Assembly: GCA_018907035.1 (NCBI GenBank) | Contig: JACCIC010000017.1 | Span: 124,001 to 188,000, forward strand | Reading direction: 5' to 3' | Length of the DNA: 64,000 nucleotides | DNA from: Sycobia sp. Sy_11 | Lineage: Eukaryota; Arthropoda; Insecta; Hymenoptera; Epichrysomallidae | Shown here: piece after piece, positions 55,154 to 64,000 of the stretch | Numbering within the stretch: the stretch's first letter is position 1 | Layout: every line of letters begins with the position of its first letter | Notes under the pieces: generated by a model | Database searches by the model: none | What the model was told of the DNA's origin: nothing | What the model saw: only the letters and a program-made list of their open reading frames with translations | Translations under genes and position numbers: made by a program

Positions 55154-55465
55154 TGTTGTGTTGAATATAAATAGTTTTATTTATATTAATTTTATAATGG
55201 TAAATGTTTTATTGTATACACAGTACATTAGTTTACTGAGATGGAAATTAATGTCACAGTAATCAATAATTTAAGTGGAATTAGATACAAAAATATACAA
55301 AGATTTTGAAAATATAAATAATTTGTGTGGACACGCTCTAAGAAGGCTACACTCGGACTGAATTACGGACTTCCAAAAGAGTGTGCAAAACTCAGGTGTT
55401 GCAGCTGCATTCTCTCTTTGCCAAATACTAGTTTACTATAGGACTATCCTTGAATACTCTCAACA
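55154..55465 (-). repeat. Copia 3' LTR
   Basis: Direct repeat of 60302-60616, with shared blocks such as CACTCGGACTGAA and ATAGTTTTATTTATATTAAT. Confidence 0.85.
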
Positions 55466-57500
55466 CACTTCCTCAACGATTTTATATAATTTAGCCGCAT
55501 TTTTCGCTTTAATCTTTTTCTCATTCTTCGCTTTAAGATCTTTAATTAAATTTTTCCTAGTGGCTTTGTCATGATATCGGCGATCATTTCTTCTGTTGGG
55601 CAGTATTGAAATTCTATTATATTTAAGATCCTTATGATACTAAATGATATTTAGTATCAATGTGTTTTATACGATTACTACATTTTTTATTATCGATAAG
55701 CTTTAAGCAGCTCTAATGATCCGAACATATTACAATACTATCTGAATTTTTAATTTTGAAATCCTCGACTAGGGGGCGTATCTATACTCCTTATTGCGTT
55801 ACCTCTGCGAAAGCGCTGTACTCAGCTTCTGTGGATGATAGTCAAATACATAATTGTTTGCAACAACCCCAACTGATTGGCGAACCGCAAAACTTAAATA
55901 AGTAACCTAATTAGATTTTTATACTTAGATTTTTTATCTGTGTGATTTTCGGCCCAGTCTGCATCCGCATAGCCAATTAATCTAGGAGAACTGTATTTAT
56001 CGCCAAGCTGCAGTTCGTAGATCTTAGTTCCCTTCAGGTATCGAGCGATTATCTTTACTTCATTCCAATCAGCTTCGGTAGGAGCATGGTCGTATCGACT
56101 TAATACTCTTACGCTTGCTACGATATGCGGTCACTATATTTCACACTATTAATTCACAGCTTTATATAATAAAGAACCTATTAACTGCTGATATTTTTCC
56201 TTTTCCGGCAATACTGGTTTAGCGCTTCTTGATTTTATATATCCTTGCTCTAGTGGAATTGTAGAAATTTTTGCACCCTGCAACTGAAACTTTCTAAGAT
56301 TTTTTCAATATATAATGGCTGTTTGATACAAAAAAGTCCATGTTTATTCTATCTTATTTCAGTAAAACTTGAGTAAACCTAAATCTTACAGCTGCAAATT
56401 TTTGTTTAAAAAATCTGCGACTTCATTGATTTTTACAATATCTGATGCTGCTATTAATAAATCACCCACATAAACTATTAAAAATATCGTTTCCTGTTTT
56501 GTTAGTTTAACGTATAAAAAAAAGTCGGTTTTACCTTGTATTATATATTATATTTAATACCTTACATTGAATCTGCTATTCCATATGTTTGCAGCTTGCT
56601 TAAGGCCGTATATACTCTTCCTTAATTTGCAAACCATGCCTTGTTTTTCGATATATCCATCAGGTTGTGGCAAAAAGCAGTCTTCGCATCAAAATTCTTG
56701 AAGATCATGTTTTTATTACCTGTTATAGTAAGGAGAGTACTAAAAGTAGTCTGTCTTACTATAGGATCAAAAACTTCGTCGTAGTTGACACCGTACTTAT
56801 GTGAAAAACCACGGGCAACAAGACGAGCTTTATACCGTTCAATTTTTCCTTCAATCGAGGTCTTCTAAAGTTTCGAAAAATTCTGCATGATCTTAATTGA
56901 CTATTTTATTCTTACTTAAAACATTTCTGGTGTCTGTATCTGTAGATTCAATACTATTTGAATAGTTAAAACAAACTATCGAATCATCGGTCTCTTTGTT
57001 TTTAAATTCTTTTATCGTAAAAATTAGATTCTAACTAATCTTAATTTTATCCGTTGTTGTATCTAAAAATCTAAATGTCTTCGATTCATTGGAGTAACCT
57101 ACGAACACGAGCTTTTCAGCTCTTTTATCAAGTTTTCTACGCTGCTACTTAGGTATTAACGTATATGTCGTACATCTGAAAACATGTAAATTAAAAACAT
57201 CGGGTTTCTTGAAATTTCACAATTCATATGGAGTTTTTCTAATATCTCGACTCAGCAATCTATTTTGAAAATAATTTGCTGTATGAATAGTCTCACCCCA
57301 ATATTTTTGCGCTAAACCTGCATCAAGTAACACGCATCTCGACATGTCGAATAAATATCTATTCTTCTGTTTTCGAGGTACGTTTGTAAATTATCGTTCA
57401 GCTACTCCTTACCTTGGTCGGAGCGAATTACCTTAGGGAGCTTATTGCGCTGCGTTTTGACCAGTCCAACGAATTGGTTCAGAAAATCAGAAGTTTCATT
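55466..57500 (-). pseudogene. Copia reverse transcriptase and RNase H, broken
   Basis: RT blocks on the minus strand include YVDDLLIAASDI (about 56480, with the Asp pair, after frame changes), YLKGTKIYELQLGDK (near 56030), LIGYADADWAENHTDKKS (about 55965) and the RNase H block LSSTEAEYSAFAEVTQ (about 55810). HIDTKYH (near 55660) is typical of the Copia C-terminus. Stops occur between almost all blocks. Confidence 0.8.
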
Positions 57501-57501
57501 T

Positions 57502-58060
57502 TTATGAGTCATGAATTACGGTCAGTATATACCTCTTGCTACTGGGAGTAGACGTTTGCATTGGTCCGCAAAAAGCTATGTGAATAAAATCGAGAGGCTT
57601 CTTTGATCTACTCATAGATTCTTTAGGAAACATTTTACAAGAGATTTTTTCTTGTACACAATACTTATAGATTTCATGTTTCTCACAGTCTTTCACATTA
57701 ATACTCGTAGCCAGACCTTTTTCGAAAAGTTCCTTTATGGCTCTTCAACGTCTGTGTCCAATACGCTTATGCCACATATTACGACAATCTTCACTGTGCT
57801 TGCTAAAGACTGTATCTTTCGCTATAAGAACCTTTTCATCTACCTTTAATTCATAAAGCCCCTGTAATTCGATTGCTATAGCTTGTAAATGTTCGTTTTT
57901 TAGAATTTTACATTCTTTTTCTTCAGATAAAACTTTACAGATATCTTCAGTTAATTTTCTCACCGATAATAAATTTGAATTTAATCCGGGTACATACAAC
58001 GTATTTACTGTAATATCGAAAATTTTATTATTACCCGATCTACACTTTATGGTAATAGTA
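57502..58060 (-). pseudogene. Copia protease end, GAG-pre-integrase and integrase, broken
   Basis: The stretch 58060-57745 reads TIKCRSGNNKIFDITVNTLY, VPGLNSNLLSVRKLTED and NMWHKRIGHRR, the protease tail and the His-containing integrase entry of Copia elements. After a frame change, 57696-57502 reads KEIYKYC-type sequence, then SKKPLDFIHIAFCGPMQT and YILTVIHDS. This is the first catalytic Asp region of integrase, and Ala-Phe-Cys has replaced the usual Asp-x-Cys. Confidence 0.8.
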
Positions 58061-59350
58061 TTAGGAGTGTGAATAAGTCTTTCCCGTTTTTTGTAAGAGA
58101 TGGCGCCACCAATACTGTGCGAGTATTCAATGGTTACATATGTCATAATCAAAGCTTATTTATATGTCAACAATTCCATACTAACACATTAGTTAAAATT
58201 TTTTCGCATCATAAATTTTTGATATCGTGAAAATGTCGAAATTTGAGCCGAGTCGACGTCATTTGCGGGAAGTTTCACTTTATTGGTTCAATTTGAAGAA
58301 ATCTGCTGCCGAGACGCATCGATTGCTTCAGGAGGCTTATGGAGAAGGTTGTGTCGATGATTCAAGTGTTCGCGGATGGTTTCGACGCTTCAAAAGCGGT
58401 GATTTCGACGTGGAAGAGAAGGAGCGTTCCGGGCGGCCGCAAATCTTTGAAGATCGAGAATTGGCGACTTTGCTTGATGAAGATTCTTGTCAAACGCAAG
58501 AAGAACTTGCTGAAGCATTGGGAGTTGACCGAACAACCATTTCCAAGCGTTTGAAAGCCATGGCAATGATCCAAAAGCAAGGAAATTGGGTGCCGTACGA
58601 ACTGAAGCTGAGAGACGTCGAACGGCGTTTTTTCACTTGCGAACAGCTGCTTCAGCGACATAAAAGAAAGGGTTTTCTGCATCGTATCGTGACTGGCGAT
58701 GAAAAGTGGATACGTTACGATAATCCGAAGCGAAGAAAATCATGGGGACTACCCGGCCATGCATCATCATCGACGGCCAAGCCAAATATTCATGGCGCCA
58801 AGCTCATGCTCTGTATATGGTGGGACCAGCTAGGTGTGGTTTACTATGAGCTTCTGAAACCGAATGAAAGGATCACAGGCGAGGTCTATCGACGACAATT
58901 GATGCGTTTGAGCCGCGCACTACGAGAAAAACGGCCACAATACTCCGACAGGCACGACAAAGTTATTTTGCAACATGACAATGCTCGCCCACATGTTGCA
59001 CCGCCGGTGAAAACATACTTAGAAACGCTCAAATGGGAAGTCCTACCCCACCCGCCGTATAGTCCAGACGTTGCTCCGTCTGATAACTATCTCTTCAGAT
59101 CGATGACGCATGGCCTGGCTGACCAGCACTTCCATTCCTACGAGGAAGCCAAAAAATGGGTGGATGACTAGATAGAGGCCAAACCGGTCGAATTTTTTCG
59201 CAACGGGATTCGTATGTTGCCAGAAAGATGGGAAAAAGTTGTAGCTAGCGATGGACAATACTTTCAATAATTCATTTGTAACCATTTTTTCACAATAAAG
59301 GCTCAAAATTTGAAAAAAAAAAAACGGGAAAGACTTATTCACATACCTGA
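58061..59350 (+). mobile_element. mariner element (family C), nearly intact, inserted in Copia
   Basis: A 1290-bp element whose terminal repeats share TGTGAATAAGTCTTTCCCGT (left at about 58069, right as the complement at about 59344). Each side is flanked by TA (58059-58060 and 59351-59352). Removing the element and one TA would leave the Copia frame continuous across the site, so the insertion is clean. Confidence 0.95.
58227..59171 (+). pseudogene. mariner transposase (family C), single premature stop
   Basis: The product would excise and integrate the element at TA sites. The first HTH region has FEPSRRHLREVSLYWFNLKK, then GWFRRFKSGDFDVEEKERSG. The second HTH has LGVDRTTISKRLKAM. WVPYELKLRDVERRF is followed by the catalytic blocks IVTGDEKWIRYDNP (D1), ILQHDNARPHV (D2) and HPPYSPDVAPSDNYLF (D3), so the DD34D triad is intact. 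Translation stops at TAG (59169-59171) after KKWVDD. The frame beyond it continues through FFRNGIRMLPERWEKVVASD to a natural-looking TAA near 59268. Apart from that stop the gene looks whole. It is counted as a pseudogene because about 32 C-terminal residues are lost. Confidence 0.95.
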
Positions 59351-59480
59351 TACCTTTTCCTTTCTCGTCGATGTGATTTTCGTTGTCTACCGGACGAACA
59401 TATCCTTTTTCTATCGAGTCCAAAATTTTAAATAAAGATTTAATCTGCACAATATGATTCGTTGTTCCAGAGTCCATTAT
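59351..59480 (-). pseudogene. Copia protease, first part
   Basis: The minus strand reads MDSGTTNHIVQ (catalytic Asp-Ser-Gly) and FKILDSIEKGYVRPVDNENH up to the TA where the mariner sits. The second part of the domain is at 58060 and below. Confidence 0.8.
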
Positions 59481-60198
59481 GGAACTTCATTACCATATTC
59501 GACGTTTCCCTTTTATCTTTCCATGACTTACACTTGAAACATTCACTTTTCTGATGTCCTTTTTTTGACAGAAAAACAATTCGTATGTTTTGTCTGTGAT
59601 CCAGGCTTTCCTTTGAGAACTGTCTTAGATATTTTTTTATTAGTTTAAATTGACATTTAAGCATTTAAGTGACCCTTAAATTCGTCAATTCATTTTCTTC
59701 GGGTCTACTTTCAAGTGCAGTTACTAGATTATCATAGAGTATCATCGTAAGTTATCGAGTAATAGCGATGCAATTAAATTATCAAGCAAGTCTTGAGAGC
59801 CAGCAATTTACTTACTTTTTCCGTAAATTCAATGTACCTCCATATCATCAGATGCTCCTAATGCTGTATGACATAAACTTTGCAACAAAAATAATTTATT
59901 TGTTAAAGTGGATTTTTGATGATAATTACGTAGAGCACTCATGCCTCCTCTGCTAAATTGGCGTTCCTGATATGCATAAGCTGGTCGTTTTCGAAGAGTA
60001 AACCAATTCTTGCGCCTTGTCATCTTTTTTAACCCAGGCACTGATAACAGTATTATTTGTAGATTCTAGCTTTTCATTTTTAATAACTTCCCACAGATTA
60101 TCTTCAATAAGCATAAGTTCTAACGTATAGCTCCAGACGGAGTAATTCTCTCCATTTAACTTTGTACTCGAAAAACGGTACGTAGAACCCTCTGTCAT
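59481..60198 (-). pseudogene. gag: Copia gag, broken
   Basis: Starts at an ATG at 60198 and shows FSSTKLNGENYSVWSYTLEL followed by IEDNLWEVI, the N-terminal gag block common to Copia elements. The middle is frame-broken. Near 59545 a degenerate zinc knuckle reads LSKKGHQKSECFKC, with the first Cys pair lost. Confidence 0.8.
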
Positions 60199-60301
60199 TT
60201 ATCTTTATGATGATAAACTCAGTATTCACTGAACATAAAATAAATGTATGCTTAATTTTCTTTTAAACATCTCTTATTAATGTAGGGCTTGAGCCCAAAA
60301 T

Positions 60302-60616
60302 CTATTGCGTTTAAAATAAATAGTTTTATTTATATTAATTTCACAATGGTAAATATTTTATTTAATATGTAGTACACTAATTTAATGAGATGGAAATTAA
60401 TGTAACAGTAGTCAATAATTTAAGTGGAATGAGATACAAAAATATACAAAAGCTTCGAAAATATAAATAGTTTGTGTGGGCACGCTCTAAGAAGGCTACA
60501 CTCGGACTGAACTCCGGACTTCCAACAGAGGAAGCATTAAAATTCAGATAGTGTAGCTGTATTCTCTATTTACTATATACTAGTTTATTATGGGACTGTC
60601 GTTCAATACTCCAACA
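60302..60616 (-). repeat. Copia 5' LTR
   Basis: Direct repeat of 55154-55465. On the minus strand the internal region begins just after it with a TTTTGGGCTCAAGCCC segment, which may be the primer-binding region. Confidence 0.85.
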
Positions 60617-61468
60617 AAAAAATATAGCCAACGGCAATTAAATTTATTTATATATTCGTGAATGATACCACGCTACGGAAACAACCTTGCACAAACGCTT
60701 CCGACATACCTCTTTCGTTCAATATATATATATATATATATATTCAATGTCTACTGATCTCGCGGCTTTATTTACTCCAAAATTAGTCATATGTAATCCG
60801 GGGCTGACTGTCAATGTAAATGGACCGGTGCAATCACCTATGTGCCGGTGCTCTCGCAGGGCTAGTTCGGCCCAAAAATATAAGATGATATCAATTCATA
60901 AATATACTTATTCCACAAGCAACGAGCGTCGAAAAAATAACAACAAACTAAAATCACGCAAAGCTTTTAAAGCGATATGACTTCGGAAAAATGTAATCGC
61001 GCAATCTCTATAGTTATAGATATCCGTAGAAAAAGATGATTATTGGTATTTCGACTGGTGAAATTAGACACACTCTATTATTTTAGCATTCTTTGCAAAA
61101 GTAAGTGATTAGTGTAAGTTTCTTTATATGGTCATAGAAGTATTCGAGAAACTGGTATGATACGCATAGTATAGCGCTCCCGCTATAGCGGTATACGAGG
61201 CATAATTGCTTCGCTTACCGGTAGCCGGCGAGACCGGCACTTTAGCGCTCACTCTGGTGAACAAACCACCTATCATACATAAGTACGGGAGATTTCATGC
61301 TTCAAAAGATCTTTTTCTGAACTTGATCTCATTTTTTCATCTTTTCGTATGTGTCTGTTATCAGAGAATAATATATTCAACTGAAGCTTGTCTGCTCTTA
61401 GCATTATAATACTATTTCGTGCTCACTCAGTGTTGACATCTCTGCAATTCTCAAGTGCGACTCTGTGC

Positions 61469-61526
<58 letters not shown>

Positions 61527-61853
61527 CTGGCAACGTCTGAATACAGATTTCAATTTTGTCTTCTCGTTAATATCATTCACACGGTTTATTCATTCTAAAA
61601 CTTTCAGTCAAGCTCTAGTGCGAATTTACGACTCTTTCTCGAGTCTTCTCAGTTTTTCTCAAATTATTAAGATTTCTCATTAAACTATTGCAGGGAAAAG
61701 TAGTTTAATTATAGAAAGGGTGTTTTTAAAGCACTTTTCAGAACAAGAAGATTATAATAAAATTATTTAATTCGTCGTACAAATATATTCAAAGGAATCA
61801 GAAAGACTATTGTATTTTAATAAAATATATTATATAGCAGTGTCAAGGCATTT
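60617..61853. other. no supported gene; two TA microsatellites
   Basis: Contains TA runs at about 60724-60744 and 61470-61522. The plus frame at 60687-60980 and the small frames at 61206-61683 have no recognisable motif. Confidence 0.45.
61470..61522. repeat. (TA)n microsatellite
   Basis: About 26 TA units. Confidence 0.95.
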
Positions 61854-64000
61854 ATGTCAAATATAAGTACTGATAAAAGGAAAACTGTTAAAGGTGGAGC
61901 TCAAAAATTGCGAATAAGGAAACAAAAACTCCGTAAAGATGATGCAAAATCTTGTTTTTCTATCAATGATATTTTTCAAGGATCTAATAGTAGAACTAAC
62001 GAAAGAACGACCATAGTTAAGAATAATCTGGAGAAACTCGAAACATATAATGTATCAAAATCTAAGAATCAAGAAAATATGATAAAAATGTTGATGAAGA
62101 AAATACCATTTCTTTGAATAAAGATAGAAATTTTTGATATTTTAAGAAACCGGATGATTCTGGCATTAGAAATTATTTAATATATCATCCTAATCCATCT
62201 TCAGATGTATGAGGATTATTATTTATACCAAGAAAAGTATATTTTACAAAAACTTATAACAAAAGACAGTGGGTATCTTTCTCTGAAGAAGACAAATCAC
62301 TTTATTGTTATGTTTATACAATATTTCATGATTGTAACAACGATATTCAAGCCATAAAAAATATTTATTTATTTTTGAAGGCCTTAATTACTGGTCACGC
62401 TTGACTCAAAAATTAGAAGCGCATGAAAACACAAAAGCTCTTCGTCAAAATGTTGACAAATTATTTATGAAAACTAGTCAATTTAGCATATTCATAGACT
62501 GTATAATGATCATATAAAGTTAAATAAAAATCTTGTTAATAAATGTAGAAATATAATGGTAAGAGTAATAGAAGTAGTCAAAGTAATAGGTAATAGAAGT
62601 TTATCTTTTCGAGGTTCGTCTAATGAAAGTGATAATAGATCATAGTAATTTTTTAGAACTAATATTATTAATAACAAAATTTGATCCTCTTTTAACGCAT
62701 GTAAACGAAGAAGTAAAAAAAGTACGATAGTGCATAATAATCGACAAAATTCAGAAGTTAAAGGTCATGGAAGAGGAAGTTTAGTGACTTTTTTATCAAA
62801 AACTATGGTTGAAAATGTCATAAAAGCGAATAATAATTTAATGGAACATAAAACTTTTAATGAAATTAAAAACGCAGAAATATTTTCTGTATAAATCCAT
62901 TCAACACAACGGTGCCTGATCAGTTTTCAATCATTATACGATACATTGATAGTCACAGTATAGTACGCGAAAGATTAATTACTATCGTAAAAAATGAATG
63001 CTCAACTGGGCTGGGTATTTTTGAACTTTCGAGAAAGTATTTAGAAGAGCTTGGAATAGACTTAGTAAAATGTATTGGCAGTTCTACAGATGGAGCAGCT
63101 AATATGAGACGGTTATATAATGGATTTAACCATTGGTTAAGTACCGTATCTACTGAGTAAATGCACGTCTGGTATTATGCTCACCGACTTAATAATCTAG
63201 TCATTTATGACTATACAAAATCCATAATAGAAATTTTAAATATATTTGGCTTGTTAAATTGCATTGCAAGTTTTTTAAGAGAGTCGAATTCGAGGATGAA
63301 TATATGGAAAAATAAGATTCACACAAAGCAGCGTTTAAATTTAATTGGCGATACATGGTGGTGGGTTAAAGATGTCGCTTTAACAAAAATATTTGGAGAC
63401 TTCAAAGATCCAACTAAAAGTCTGTAAATTGAATTGCTCGTGACTATGGAGACAATTCAAAATGCCAGCTCAAGAGACAATAGTTCGAACGCTTATCAAA
63501 TTTAACATTTTATTGACAAGGTAATTTGATTTGAAATTTTAATGTCAAAAACATTTTTGAGAATTTTTTCTGTCACCACACCTCTCTAAATATCTGCAGA
63601 CTGTAGAATTGAATATACTAACAACGAGTAGAATGATATATGTGACTCTAAATGAACTGAAATGTAGTCGAAACGATCTTAATACAGTAATAGAACAAGT
63701 TAATACGTTTTTAAATGGGCAAATGATAAATTAGAGGAAAAAGAATGTGACATTATTGTAAGCGATTTTTTCAAAATGATTAGAAACTGTAGAAACAAAC
63801 GTTAGCTGGAGAAGCTTGTACCGATTCGCCAATTAATCCGAAACACAAATTTAAAATTGAAATTTATATTGCTGTATAGCTTGTATAATCACTAAGGAAA
63901 GATTCAATAACGACAAAGGTTTCTATGCAGACTTAAGTCTATTAGATCCAAAGAATTTATTAAATATTTCAGATCCATTCTTACCTTCTATGCTTAAAAC
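61854..64000 (+). pseudogene. hAT / ZMYM1-type transposase, decayed, runs off the window
   Basis: Plus-strand blocks occur in the order of hAT transposases with an MYM-type N-terminus. LSFRGSSNESDN lies at about 62600. A GRGSLVTFLSKTMVENVIKA block lies at about 62770. IIRYIDSHSIVRERLITIVK (62937) and DLVKCIGSSTDGAANM (63060) follow, then HVWYYAHRLNNLVI (63164), RLNLIGDTWWWVKDVALTKI (63334) and finally GFYADLSLLDPKNLL near the right edge. Stops and frame changes are numerous. The Asp-Gly-Ala-Ala-Asn-Met and Ala-His-Arg/x-Leu-Asn blocks are diagnostic. The start at 61854 (MSNISTDKRK) is plausible for this family. Confidence 0.75.

Larger units (their letters stand above)
55154..60616 (-). mobile_element. 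Copia LTR retrotransposon (interrupted by a mariner)
   Basis: LTRs of about 312-315 bp lie at 55154-55465 and 60302-60616, starting TGTTG on the minus strand and sharing CACGCTCTAAGAAGGCTACA. They enclose gag, protease, integrase and RT/RNase H in Copia order on the minus strand. An AAAAA on both sides could be the target duplication but is low complexity. The protease region is split by the mariner at 58061-59350. Pol carries many stops. Confidence 0.85.

Noticed and set aside
1..64000. tRNA or rRNA genes
   Set aside because: No cloverleaf-like A/B boxes or rRNA segments were recognised by eye. The tRNA-Lys match at 39112 is only the primer-binding complement.

Overview
The window is AT-rich eukaryotic DNA, most likely from an insect and probably an ant or other hymenopteran. 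The reasons are the mix of mariner, BEL/Pao, Ty3/gypsy, Copia, R1-clade LINE and hAT-like relics, a DUF4806-type gene with small introns, and an APC7 N-terminus that looks insect-like. No clearly intact host gene lies inside it. Almost everything recognisable is a mobile element, most of it decayed, so this looks like heterochromatin or a transposon-dense intergenic region. The species assignment is inference.

Layout. 1-84 end of a mariner transposase; 1249-2196 deleted mariner; 3975-6735 BEL/Pao element on the minus strand; 7544-8307 foldback repeat; 8885-10890 a 60-bp minisatellite whose units read as a degenerate 20-residue protein repeat; 10910-11400 gypsy RT scrap; 11820-12905 a second mariner type; 13333-19545 a pair of long inverted repeats enclosing an R1-type LINE and another mobile-element ORF; 20180-21835 a Penelope-like tail and a gypsy pol fragment; 21840-25980 a second BEL/Pao element; 26000-27930 gypsy pol on the minus strand; 28010-28480 solo BEL LTR; 29274-30462 a second copy of the first mariner; 30998-31055 a possible Ly6-type exon; 31300-32230 mariner scraps; 33783-34960 a large foldback; 36045-36665 head-to-head repeats carrying decayed hammerhead-ribozyme motifs.

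The most complete element is a Ty3/gypsy retrotransposon at 38425-47487. It has two similar LTRs, a tRNA-Lys primer-binding site, a leader with twin hairpins, gag with SAP-like and zinc-knuckle regions, and pol (protease, RT, RNase H, integrase) broken by two frameshifts. Beyond integrase it carries about 3 kb of extra content: a 172-residue ORF resembling a retropepsin with Asn in place of the catalytic Asp, a GC-rich proline-rich ORF, and an antisense copy of the N-terminus of the cell-cycle gene APC7. This is the part of the window most likely to be undescribed.

The right third holds a DUF4806-type pseudogene (49782-51115, minus), an EnSpm/CACTA-like transposase relic with subterminal repeats (52122-54128), a Copia element (55154-60616, minus) interrupted by a nearly intact mariner (58061-59350), and a hAT/ZMYM-type transposase relic running off the right end.
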